Below are positions 1-6,065 of a stretch of 6,078 nt of DNA, one piece after another. How positions within the stretch are numbered: the stretch's first letter is position 1; each line of letters begins with the position of its first letter. Position numbers and translations under genes: made by a program. Under the pieces are notes generated by a model that saw only the letters and a list, made by a program, of their open reading frames with translations, did not search any database and was not told where the DNA came from. This DNA is from Thermodesulfobacteriota bacterium (GTDB taxonomy: Bacteria; Desulfobacterota; Desulfocorpusculales; Desulfocorpusculum). The stretch is taken from the NCBI GenBank assembly GCA_028275295.1, contig JAPWUY010000131.1, positions 1 to 6,078 on the forward strand. Direction: 5' to 3'.

Positions 1-729
1 GCGGTGTCTCTGGACCTCTAGCTGATGTCTATCGCTTTCGACTGCCTCGAGCTGGGCCCTGGCCCTACTGAGTGTCTTGTCCAAGGCCTGGATGGAGGCT
101 CTCAACGCTGCCATCTCCGCCTCTATGGCCTCTAGCTGTGCCCTGGCCTTCTTGTAGGTCGTGAGGACTTGGTCGAGCTGGCGCTCCGCGATGACCCCTG
201 AGTCGTAGAGGCTCTGAAACCTCTCCTTGTCTTTTTGGGCCGTGCTGAGGTCGGCCATAGCTGCACTCCTGTTCTTCTCCAGCTCCTGGAGTCTGTGGAT
301 GAGCTCCCTTCTCTTGTCTCTCGTCTCGGGAGGAACCGTGCTCGCTGCGCTCACTTGGGCCGCTGTTTGCCTGTCCGTGAGGGCCAGAAGGGCTTCTTGA
401 GCCCTTATCTCCGCTTCGACCCTGGCAAGGGAGGCCTCTGCCTTCTCCAGGGCCACTCGATAATCTGTTTTGTCGAGCTCCACCAGAAGTTGCCCCACCT
501 GGACTGGTTGGTCATTCTCCACAAGGACCCTGACCACTGTCCCGGGTATTCTGGAGCTTATCCTTGCGGAATCTGCCATCACATAGGCGTTGTCAGTTGT
601 GACCCTGTCCTTGAGGAAAAGCCACCAGTAAGACACTCCCCCAAGGGCAAAGACCAAAACCATTACCACTACGAGCCAAAATCTCACCTTACCCATGGGG
701 CTATGGGAGAATATGGACCTCACCTCCAT
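1..729 (-). CDS. HlyD/EmrA-type membrane fusion (periplasmic adaptor) protein, 3' end beyond window
   Basis: This is the first 243 residues of a protein that runs off the left edge with no stop. A short cytoplasmic head rich in basic residues (about 12-17) precedes one hydrophobic membrane anchor (about 18-39). Next comes the segment T-T-D-N-A-Y-V (44-50), matching the 'TDDAYV' stretch of EmrA-like adaptors, and a half lipoyl-like motif (R-I-P-G-T-V at 60-65, N-D-Q-P-V-Q-V-G-Q-L-L at 72-82). A long Glu/Ala/Leu/Arg-rich coiled-coil hairpin follows (about 92-243), including the D-S-G-V-I-A-E-R-Q-L-D segment at 176-186 common in this family. Such proteins bridge an inner-membrane pump and an outer-membrane channel across the periplasm, for drug or polypeptide export. 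The gene begins 5 bases after the stop of the upstream kinase-like gene, so it is probably co-transcribed and translationally coupled with it. I chose ATG at 729. An in-frame ATG at 696 is also possible and would remove 11 residues. Neither has a strong, well-spaced ribosome site. The pump partner is not visible, so substrate is unknown. Confidence 0.9.
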   Translation of the reverse strand, partial: MEVRSIFSHSPMGKVRFWLVVVMVLVFALGGVSYWWLFLKDRVTTDNAYVMADSARISSRIPGTVVRVLVENDQPVQVGQLLVELDKTDYRVALEKAEASLARVEAEIRAQEALLALTDRQTAAQVSAASTVPPETRDKRRELIHRLQELEKNRSAAMADLSTAQKDKERFQSLYDSGVIAERQLDQVLTTYKKARAQLEAIEAEMAALRASIQALDKTLSRARAQLEAVESDRHQLEVQRHR

Positions 730-734
730 GGGGC

Positions 735-1544
735 TCACATCTCGAAGAGAGTCGAGGGCACAATCTCCACCTTGAGATCCTTGATCCCCTCTATGGACCG
801 GACTGCTTCTCGGACCTCTTTGGAGATGGCTTCCTCCATGCTTTCATGAGCCCTTAGCTTGACGAGAACCACACCGTCTTTGCAGGACACCTCGGCATCG
901 GGCCTCGAGGCGGCAACAGCGGCCTTCACTTCTGCTGCCAGTGCCAGGTCCTCCATGGCCTTCTGGGATTCTGGAGTGGTTCTGAATTTTTCCAACTCCA
1001 GGGTTCGGCAGATGATCTCCGCTGCATCATCCACGGATAGCTTCCTTATGTGGATCACTAGGTCATAGAGGCTAGGATCCCAGGTGTCTATCCCGTAGAG
1101 GTATCGGCTCCATTTTCGCCTCTCCTCATCCAGCTGCTCTATGTACTTGATGGCCTCTTTGCGGTCGACCTTTTCCCTCTCCATGACTATTCGGATCCTC
1201 TCTTCCAAATCAGCTATGATGCGCACCTTGAGAACATGGGGTATGCCCCTCACAAAGAAATGTCCAGCCATCCCGTGGTACACCACATTGTCCTTGCGAA
1301 AATGGCGAAGGAGGGCTGCCTGGATGTAAGCTATGTATCTTTCCTTTCCGTAGATGAACCGATCCAGAACCGAGGGAGCATTCTGTATTGCCTCTAGAAG
1401 CTTGGTCTCGGGCACATTGTACTGTTCCGAGGCCTCCAAAAGCACCTCCCTGGCAATGCACTCGTAACCGAGCCTTTGAGCCACTTTCTCGGCTACCTCC
1501 CTGCCGTGGCTATAAGAACCCCTGGATATAGTGACGATGGACAT
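735..1544 (-). CDS. Cytidylate-kinase-like protein with C-terminal BON-like domain
   Basis: A 269-residue protein. Residues 1-185 resemble the cytidylate-kinase-like family (Pfam Cytidylate_kin2). The N-terminus is a beta strand followed by S-R-G-S-Y-S-H-G-R-E (7-16) in the place where the family normally shows a glycine-rich phosphate-binding loop (often G-S-G-G-R-E). It continues with V-V-Y-H-G-M-A-G-H-F (87-96), an Arg/Glu-rich lid-like stretch (112-146) and a W-D-P-S-L-Y-D-L-V-I segment (155-164). Residues about 196-264 look like a BON domain: an acidic/alanine helix, the strand-turn V-S-C-K-D-G-V-V-L-V (219-228), a second helix and the ending G-I-K-D-L-K-V-E-I-V (253-262). BON domains usually bind membranes or hydrophobic ligands. 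True CMP kinase activity is not established for this family, and I would not call it cmk. The ATG at 1544 is preferred because AGGAGGAG lies just upstream. A further upstream in-frame ATG at 1628 adds 28 residues with no family resemblance. It is the first gene of a minus-strand operon with the HlyD-type gene. Confidence 0.85.
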   Translation of the reverse strand: MSIVTISRGSYSHGREVAEKVAQRLGYECIAREVLLEASEQYNVPETKLLEAIQNAPSVLDRFIYGKERYIAYIQAALLRHFRKDNVVYHGMAGHFFVRGIPHVLKVRIIADLEERIRIVMEREKVDRKEAIKYIEQLDEERRKWSRYLYGIDTWDPSLYDLVIHIRKLSVDDAAEIICRTLELEKFRTTPESQKAMEDLALAAEVKAAVAASRPDAEVSCKDGVVLVKLRAHESMEEAISKEVREAVRSIEGIKDLKVEIVPSTLFEM

Positions 1545-1551
1545 GGATGCA

Positions 1552-1559
1552 CTCCTCCT
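1552..1559 (-). promoter_or_regulatory. Ribosome binding site of the kinase-like gene
   Basis: On the minus strand this reads AGGAGGAG. The AGGAGG core ends 9 bases before the ATG at 1544. This strong Shine-Dalgarno sequence decides the start in favour of 1544 over the in-frame ATG at 1628, which has none. Confidence 0.8.
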
Positions 1560-1611
1560 TTCCCGAGGGATGAAGAGACCTATCTTCCTCTGGAAGCCTA
1601 TCGCCGAAGCT

Positions 1612-1641
1612 ATGTTATCAGATGGCACTTGGTCACTTCAA
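1612..1641 (-). promoter_or_regulatory. Candidate sigma70-like promoter for the kinase-like/HlyD operon
   Basis: On the minus strand a -35-like TTGAAG (1641-1636) and a -10-like TAACAT (1617-1612) are separated by 18 bases. Each matches its consensus at 4 of 6 positions. Transcription would begin near 1605 and leave a leader of about 60 bases before the ATG at 1544. The match is only fair, and the call rests mostly on its sensible position ahead of the first gene. Confidence 0.35.
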
Positions 1642-1691
1642 CAAAGGGGAATTCCCGTCCGCCTGGAAGGATGAGGATCCGAGAGGTGCCC

Positions 1692-1719
1692 TTGACCTCA
1701 GCCTTTCTGGCCTGATAAT
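1692..1719 (+). promoter_or_regulatory. Candidate sigma70 promoter for the TAXI-TRAP operon
   Basis: TTGACC (1692-1697) and GATAAT (1714-1719) each match the consensus at 5 of 6 positions and are 16 bases apart. Transcription should start around 1726, which gives a leader of about 160 bases before the ATG at 1887. The -35 box lies inside a small inverted repeat (GAGGT at 1683-1687, ACCTC at 1695-1699) that could be an operator half-site pair or chance. This is the best promoter-like sequence I found in the divergent region. Confidence 0.55.
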
Positions 1720-1725
1720 CTTCCT

Positions 1726-1886
1726 GCTTGCAGCTCTACCTGCCCGAGGCATCATCGAGGCGGAAGGTCCGTTGGGCAAGAAGCGAGGGGGAAGACCTCC
1801 TTTTGGGCTCCGTGGACTCTCTAGCGCAAGAGAGGAGGGAGAAGAAGGGGCCTTTCCACCCGGAAAATAATCTAGGAGGTGTGACC
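1726..1886 (+). promoter_or_regulatory. Inferred long 5' leader of the TAXI gene with an anti-Shine-Dalgarno element
   Basis: No convincing gene lies here; in-frame codons upstream of 1887 are open but look non-coding. The leader is purine-rich. ACCTCCT at 1795-1801 is a perfect 7-base complement of the Shine-Dalgarno AGGAGGT at 1874-1880. Six of those bases (1796-1801) can instead pair with an internal AGGAGG at 1833-1838. A small hairpin, CTCTCT (1817-1822) with AGAGAG (1829-1834) around a 6-base loop, overlaps that decoy. The layout would allow the ribosome site to be masked or freed, but no known riboswitch class is recognised. Base pairing of this length in a purine-rich leader could arise by chance. 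Confidence 0.3.
1874..1880 (+). promoter_or_regulatory. Ribosome binding site of the TAXI solute-binding protein
   Basis: AGGAGGT ends 6 bases before the ATG at 1887, a near-ideal Shine-Dalgarno sequence and spacing. It fixes the start there instead of at the upstream in-frame ATG at 1728, and it places the signal peptide exactly at the N-terminus. Confidence 0.85.
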
Positions 1887-2876
1887 ATGAGGGCTAGGTG
1901 GATGGGAATTGGGTTCGCGATACTTTCCTCGATTCTTCTCGTGGGGACAGCGAGAGCCCAGGGAAAGCAGATTACCCTGACTTGGACTGCTGGGGGTGTG
2001 GGAGGTGGTTGGTATAGCATGGCAGGGGGTTTTGCAGAGGTAATAAGGAGCGCAGAGCCCGACATAGTGATCAAGGTGATACCCGGTGGAGGGACCGTTA
2101 ACCCAGCATTGGTCAACAAGAAGGAGTGCGAGCTCGGTTGGGGGCTTCCTTTCATGAACGCTGCTGCCTTCAATGGCGAGGAGCCATTCAAGGAAAAGCT
2201 CACTAACTTGAGGGCAATAGCTGGGGGAATGAGCATGAACTACTTTCACTTCTACATCGCGGCGGACTCGCCCCTCCAGAGCATGGACGAGATCTTCGGG
2301 GAGAAGAAGCCCATCCGCCTGGCCCTTTCCCCAGCTGGCACTTCCGAGGAATGGGTGTTCCAGAAGGTTCTAGAGCACTACAAGACCTCTTACAAGGAAT
2401 TGGAGAAGGCAGGCTTCACCTTCTTCCACGGAAACTACGCTCAGCAGGCAAGTCAGTTCAAGGATCAGAATGTGGACGCGGTGTTCACCTTCCTCGCTCT
2501 CCCAGGTGCATCGGTCACCGAGGCCTCGGTTGGAAGGAAGATGAGGCTCCTTCCTTTTCCCAAGCCCCTTCTCGAGAGCTTGGCCAAGTATGGCATCACC
2601 GAAGGAAAGATCCCCCGTGGCACGTATCCCAAGGCCGCCAATGGGGATCAGGAAGTTGTCACCGCAACAGCGGGGAGCGTGATCACGACCCACAAGGACA
2701 TCCCGGATGATGTGGTGTACAGGATCACAAGGGCGATCCACGAGAATCTGGACAAGGTGAGGAGGATTCACGGAAGCTTGGAAACCTACAAGTTAGAGGA
2801 TGGCCCCACTGGAACTGGTATTCCCCTCCACCCCGCAGCGGAGAAATATTTCAAGGAAAAAGGCGTGTTGAAGTGA
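1887..2876 (+). CDS. TAXI-family TRAP transporter solute-binding protein, secreted
   Basis: A 329-residue periplasmic receptor that captures a small organic solute and hands it to the TRAP permease encoded next door. A signal peptide is plain: basic start (R2, R4), hydrophobic core about 6-20, and a cleavage site after T-A-R-A (21-24). The mature part begins with a strand and the Gly-rich turn A-G-G-V-G-G-G-W-Y (35-43), then I-P-G-G-G-T-V-N-P (65-73) and L-V-N-K-K-E-C-E-L-G-W-G (75-86). These match the 'GG..G..Y' and 'GG..N...L..GE.DLG' signatures of TAXI receptors (TIGR02122, NMT1-like fold). A second lobe follows from about 125, with L-S-P-A-G-T-S-E-E-W (147-156) and D-A-V-F-T-F-L-A-L-P (197-206). 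Length is normal for the family. Known TAXI ligands are few (glutamate and other small acids), so the ligand is not assigned. The gene opens the plus-strand operon and is followed by a hairpin terminator or attenuator before the permease, consistent with more receptor than permease being made. Confidence 0.93.
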   Translation: MRARWMGIGFAILSSILLVGTARAQGKQITLTWTAGGVGGGWYSMAGGFAEVIRSAEPDIVIKVIPGGGTVNPALVNKKECELGWGLPFMNAAAFNGEEPFKEKLTNLRAIAGGMSMNYFHFYIAADSPLQSMDEIFGEKKPIRLALSPAGTSEEWVFQKVLEHYKTSYKELEKAGFTFFHGNYAQQASQFKDQNVDAVFTFLALPGASVTEASVGRKMRLLPFPKPLLESLAKYGITEGKIPRGTYPKAANGDQEVVTATAGSVITTHKDIPDDVVYRITRAIHENLDKVRRIHGSLETYKLEDGPTGTGIPLHPAAEKYFKEKGVLK

Positions 2877-2906
2877 GGGTCTCCTCGAGATCCCTTTGAA
2901 GAAGCG

Positions 2907-2949
2907 CCCGGCCCGCAAAAGGGGCGTGATGGAGCGGGCCGGGTCTTTT
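2907..2949 (+). terminator. Intrinsic terminator or partial attenuator between receptor and permease genes
   Basis: CCCGGCCCGC (2907-2916) pairs perfectly with GCGGGCCGGG (2934-2943) around a 17-base loop, and TCTTTTAATT follows at once. A very stable 10-bp GC stem plus a T-rich tail is the form of a Rho-independent terminator. It lies 30 bases after the receptor stop and about 50 bases before the permease start. Because the downstream genes belong to the same transport system, it more likely trims than ends transcription. The loop can form an alternative weaker hairpin (CGCCC at 2905-2909 with GGGCG at 2922-2926) that excludes the terminator stem. Confidence 0.75.
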
Positions 2950-2966
2950 AATTGGCTCGGAAGAAC

Positions 2967-2999
2967 ATGTCCAAAAGGTCTCTCGGTCTCTTTCCATGA
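2967..2999 (+). CDS. Possible 10-residue leader peptide overlapping the permease start
   Basis: ATG at 2967 opens a short frame encoding M-S-K-R-S-L-G-L-F-P and stops at TGA 2997-2999. That stop overlaps the permease ATG at 2996 in an ATGA junction. GGAAGA lies just before this ATG as a modest ribosome site, whereas the permease ATG lacks one of its own at normal spacing. Translation of the short frame could deliver ribosomes to the permease start by termination-reinitiation. There is no homology to support it and frames this short are common by chance, so confidence is low. Confidence 0.25.
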   Translation: MSKRSLGLFP

Positions 3000-4894
3000 T
3001 CAGAGAACTCAAAGGCTGGTGGAAAGTTCCGGTTTTGGTCCTGGGGATCGTCGCCGCCCTGTTCCACTTCTACACATCCGGGTTCGGGACCCCAGGGCCT
3101 AGAACCATGCGGGGCCTCCACCTTTTCATGCTGCTACCCCTGGTTTACCTGCTTTTCCCGGCGAGGAGAGGATCCCCCAAGGAGAGGCCTAGTCTCCCCG
3201 ATCTGGTTGGAGCTGGGATATGCATGGTCTCGGCTGGTTTCATAGTCCTGGAGGCGGACAGGCTCGACAGACGGTTTCTCGGGTTCCACGAGGTGATGCC
3301 CATAGAGGTTGCCCTGGGGGGCTTGCTGGCCCTTGCCGTGATAGAGGCTTGCAGAAGGGCCCTTTCCAAATGGATGGCCCTCACCATATCCGTGTGTATA
3401 GGTTATCTGATGACCTGTCAATTCTGGCCGGGAATGTTTCACTTCAAGGGCTTCACCCTGGACAGGGCGGTCGAGATCCTCTACATGTCAGCAGACGATG
3501 GCATGTTCGGTTTTCTCACGGGCATATCCGCAGACATCCTATTCATCTACATCCTCTTTGCCACGATCATGACAGCAGCGGGGGTCGGGGACTTCCTCGT
3601 GGATTTTGCCGTGTGGATAGCGGGGTGGGCGAGGGGTGGAGCAGCGAAGATAGCTGTCTTGGCAAGCGCCCTTTACGGGAGCGTGAGCGGAAGCACCGTG
3701 GCCAATGTGTACGCTACAGGAAGCTTCACCATTCCCCTGATGAAGCGCCACGGTTACACACCAAAGCAAGCTGCAGCAATAGAGGCCATCTCGGGCACAG
3801 GGGGCCAAATAATGCCTCCCATAATGGGGGCTGGGGTCTTCATAATGTCGGAGATGACCGGTGTTCCCTACTTCAAGATCATCCAGATGGCCGTGCTCCC
3901 AGCCATACTGTACTACCTGGGAGTCTTCTCCATGGTGCATCTTCTGGCCCTCAAGAATAAGTTGGAGCCACTCCCCAGGGAAGAAAGGCCAGCTGCCAGG
4001 GCCATGCTCCGTCACCTGTATTTCTTCACGCCCTTTGCTGCCATATTGCTTCTCATGGCCCATGGGTACTCGCCCGCCAAGGCTGCCTTCCATACAGTGT
4101 GGTTCACTCTCCTCCTGAGTTTCCTGGACAGGAAGACTTGGATAACACCGAGGAAGCTCGTGGATGCCCTGGTGCGCGCTTCGGTGAATGCTGGTCTCAT
4201 AGCAGCAGCGCTCGCTGGCTCAGGGATGATAGTGGGGATACTGACGAGGACAGGGGTGGCCCTCTCTTTTGGAAGCCTCATCATGAGCGCCTCCCAAGGC
4301 AACCTCTTCCTCTGCATGGTACTGATATTCCTCGTTGTGAGTGTCCTGGGAACGGGAATCCCCACCACAGCGGCTTACATAATAGCAGTGACAGTAGGCG
4401 CTCAGGCCCTGGGCAACCTGGGTGTGGCCATCCTCGTCGCGCATCTCTTCGTGTTCTATTACGCTGTGTTGTCGGATCTCACGCCCCCAGATGCCGTCAC
4501 AGCATTTGCTGCCGCCAATCTGGCTGGATCTGACATGATGGCAACGGGAATAGAGGCCTTCAAACTGGGTTTCGCTGGCTTTCTCGTGCCCTTCGTGTTC
4601 GTGTACCAGCCGGCTCTCCTCCTCGCGGGAGACATAGAGGAAATCCTCAAGAGCTTCTTTCTCGCTGCATGTGGAGTCATATGCCTGGCAGGGGCCACAA
4701 TAGGTCACATGGCCTCCTCCCTGAGATGGCTCGAGAGAATGTTTCTTGTGGGAGCAGCCTTTCTCCTCGTTTTCCCGAGTAGGGGGCTGGAGATCCTCGG
4801 GCTGGCCGTGGGATTGGCCATAGGACTTGTGTCCTGGAGAAGGGGGAAGCGGGCCTCCGAGGCCCAAGAGCAGATTCCCCCTGGGAGGGGATGA
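2996..4894 (+). CDS. TRAP transporter fused permease (DctQM type, TAXI system)
   Basis: A 632-residue polytopic inner-membrane protein that imports the solute delivered by the TAXI receptor, driven by a sodium or proton gradient. The N-terminal part (about 11-145, some five hydrophobic segments, including R-T-M-R-G-L-H-L at 36-43) is the small-subunit-like region fused in TAXI permeases. The large DctM part follows with its hallmark blocks: Y-G-S-V-S-G-S-T-V-A-N-V (227-238), A-I-E-A-I-S-G-T-G-G-Q-I-M-P-P-I-M-G-A (261-279), G-T-G-I-P-T-T-A-A-Y (452-461) and D-L-T-P-P-D-A (494-500), ending in V-F-V-Y-Q-P-A-L-L-L (534-543). Two more hydrophobic stretches close the protein (about 552-572 and 580-613) before a basic tail. 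Length fits the fused family (TIGR02123). ATG 2996 keeps the first membrane segment. Its ribosome site is poor: AAAAGG at 2973-2978 is 17 bases away, so translational coupling is possible. The gene ends 4 bases before the oxidoreductase start. Confidence 0.95.
   Translation: MIRELKGWWKVPVLVLGIVAALFHFYTSGFGTPGPRTMRGLHLFMLLPLVYLLFPARRGSPKERPSLPDLVGAGICMVSAGFIVLEADRLDRRFLGFHEVMPIEVALGGLLALAVIEACRRALSKWMALTISVCIGYLMTCQFWPGMFHFKGFTLDRAVEILYMSADDGMFGFLTGISADILFIYILFATIMTAAGVGDFLVDFAVWIAGWARGGAAKIAVLASALYGSVSGSTVANVYATGSFTIPLMKRHGYTPKQAAAIEAISGTGGQIMPPIMGAGVFIMSEMTGVPYFKIIQMAVLPAILYYLGVFSMVHLLALKNKLEPLPREERPAARAMLRHLYFFTPFAAILLLMAHGYSPAKAAFHTVWFTLLLSFLDRKTWITPRKLVDALVRASVNAGLIAAALAGSGMIVGILTRTGVALSFGSLIMSASQGNLFLCMVLIFLVVSVLGTGIPTTAAYIIAVTVGAQALGNLGVAILVAHLFVFYYAVLSDLTPPDAVTAFAAANLAGSDMMATGIEAFKLGFAGFLVPFVFVYQPALLLAGDIEEILKSFFLAACGVICLAGATIGHMASSLRWLERMFLVGAAFLLVFPSRGLEILGLAVGLAIGLVSWRRGKRASEAQEQIPPGRG
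4883..4890 (+). promoter_or_regulatory. Ribosome binding site of the oxidoreductase, inside the permease 3' end
   Basis: GGGAGGGG lies in the last codons of the permease gene and ends 8 bases before ATG 4899. It supports that start over the earlier in-frame ATG at 4827, which lies deep in the permease gene and would add 24 residues ahead of the FAD-binding strand. The nearby ATG at 4891 is in another frame. Confidence 0.7.
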
Positions 4895-4898
4895 AGAA

Positions 4899-6065
4899 AT
4901 GGTCGATGTGCCTTCCAAGGCCGATGTGGTGATAGTTGGAGGCGGCATCATCGGGGTCAGTGTCGCCTATTTTCTCGGCCGAAAAGGGGTCCAGGAGGTT
5001 GTGCTCCTGGAAAGGGGGATGTTGGGGCAAGGCTCAACTGGCAAGTGTGCGGGGGGGATAAGGACCCAGTTTTCCACTCCCATAAATGTCCAGTTCTCCC
5101 TCGTGAGCCTCCAAGTATTCGAGAGGTTTGAGGAGCTTTTCGGAGTGGATCCGGAATTCCACAGGGTGGGTTACTTGTTCTTGGCATCCGAGGAGTCCCA
5201 CTGGAGCCAGCTTCTCGAGAACGAGAGACTCCTTCGCTCAATGGGTGTGGGCCCAGAGATCCTCTCTCCCGAGGAGATGAGCCGAAGGTGGCCCTTTCTC
5301 GTCACAGAGGACCTGCTCGGCGGCTCTTACTCCCCGAGAGATGGCTATGCGGGTCCATACGAGGTCCTTCAGGGATTTGCAAGGGCCGCGAGGAAGCTCG
5401 GGGTAAAGGTCTTGGAAGGTGTTGAGGTCACGGGTTTGAGGACCTCCCAAGGGAGAGTGCAGGGGGTCGAGCTCGGAGATGGCCGCTCCATATCTTGCAG
5501 ATGGGTGGTCAATGCAGCTGGGCCGCAGGCATCCCAGGTCGCTGCCATGGCGGGCTTGGAACTCCCAGTCAAGCCTTACAGGAGGCAACTCTTCTTCACC
5601 GATATCTTCCACCACCTGCCGGATGAGATTCCCCTCACCATAGACCTCGCATCTGGCTGGTACATGAGGAGAGAAGGGAAGGGGCTGCTCCTCTCTGGTC
5701 CCCAGGATAGCGAGAGCTCCTTCAACGAGAATGTGGACTTCGATTCCGCAGAGTGGACTGCTGAGAGGTCCTTGAAGAGGTGCCCGATCCTCGAGAAGGC
5801 GAGGATCGTCAGGGGATGGGCAGGGCTCTATGAGGTCTCTCCGGACCATCATGCGATAATAGGGGAGTTCCCGGAGTTGAGAGGCTTTCTGTGTGTCAAT
5901 GGATTTAGCGGACATGGCTTTCAACATAGCCCAGCTGCGGGAATCGTGGCAGCTGAGCTCATAGTGGACGGTAAAGCGACCACCATAGATGTGACCCCTC
6001 TGGCACCGACCCGCTTCAGGGAAGGAAGACTCATTCACGAGCCCCTCACAGCGATAAGGGACTGA
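4899..6065 (+). CDS. FAD-dependent oxidoreductase, DAO family (sarcosine/glycine oxidase-like)
   Basis: A 388-residue cytoplasmic flavoenzyme without signal peptide. The N-terminal Rossmann fold is clear: D-V-V-I-V-G-G-G-I-I-G (9-19), matching GxGxxG for FAD, and V-V-L-L-E-R-G (34-40), whose Glu38 should bind the ribose. G-S-T-G-K-C-A-G-G-I-R (45-55) follows, the usual second FAD contact in sarcosine-oxidase-beta-like proteins. V-V-N-A-A-G-P (203-209) is the conserved strand that closes the FAD domain. The C-terminus has G-W-A-G-L-Y-E-V-S-P-D-H-H (306-318) and G-F-S-G-H-G-F-Q-H-S-P (335-345), typical of the DAO family (Pfam PF01266). Members oxidise the C-N bond of amino acids or N-methyl amino acids, passing electrons to oxygen or a carrier. 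Length is typical. It is the last gene of the transporter operon seen here, so it probably acts on the imported solute or a product of it. D-amino acid, sarcosine, glycine or opine-like substrates are all possible, and a 2-hydroxyacid dehydrogenase cannot be excluded. Confidence 0.92.
   Translation: MVDVPSKADVVIVGGGIIGVSVAYFLGRKGVQEVVLLERGMLGQGSTGKCAGGIRTQFSTPINVQFSLVSLQVFERFEELFGVDPEFHRVGYLFLASEESHWSQLLENERLLRSMGVGPEILSPEEMSRRWPFLVTEDLLGGSYSPRDGYAGPYEVLQGFARAARKLGVKVLEGVEVTGLRTSQGRVQGVELGDGRSISCRWVVNAAGPQASQVAAMAGLELPVKPYRRQLFFTDIFHHLPDEIPLTIDLASGWYMRREGKGLLLSGPQDSESSFNENVDFDSAEWTAERSLKRCPILEKARIVRGWAGLYEVSPDHHAIIGEFPELRGFLCVNGFSGHGFQHSPAAGIVAAELIVDGKATTIDVTPLAPTRFREGRLIHEPLTAIRD

Noticed and set aside
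235..849. 204-codon plus-strand frame opposite the HlyD-type gene
   Set aside because: It is antisense to a clear membrane fusion protein and crosses into the kinase-like gene. Its translation has no family character.
1545..1628. Upstream extension of the kinase-like protein to an ATG at 1628
   Set aside because: It adds 28 residues unlike the family and has no ribosome site, whereas ATG 1544 follows AGGAGGAG and begins at the expected first beta strand.
1713..1760. tRNA-like wording (GGTAGAGCTGCAAGC) on the minus strand of the intergenic region
   Set aside because: Only a D-arm-like string is present. There is no acceptor stem, anticodon arm or T-loop sequence at the required distances.
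1622..1870. 82-codon open frame in the divergent intergenic region, plus strand
   Set aside because: It has no ribosome site, no recognisable domain and overlaps the best promoter candidate. It looks like chance openness in GC-rich sequence.
1728..1886. Upstream extension of the TAXI protein to an ATG at 1728
   Set aside because: It would bury the signal peptide 53 residues inside the protein. ATG 1887 has an ideal ribosome site and an exact signal-peptide start.
3220..3960. 246-codon frame inside the permease gene
   Set aside because: It is a same-strand shifted frame within a gene with unmistakable TRAP motifs. The translation is rich in His, Arg, Gly and Ser, as expected of a shadow frame.
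5238..6038. 266-codon minus-strand frame opposite the oxidoreductase
   Set aside because: It lies wholly antisense to a well-supported flavoenzyme and shows no domain or ribosome site.
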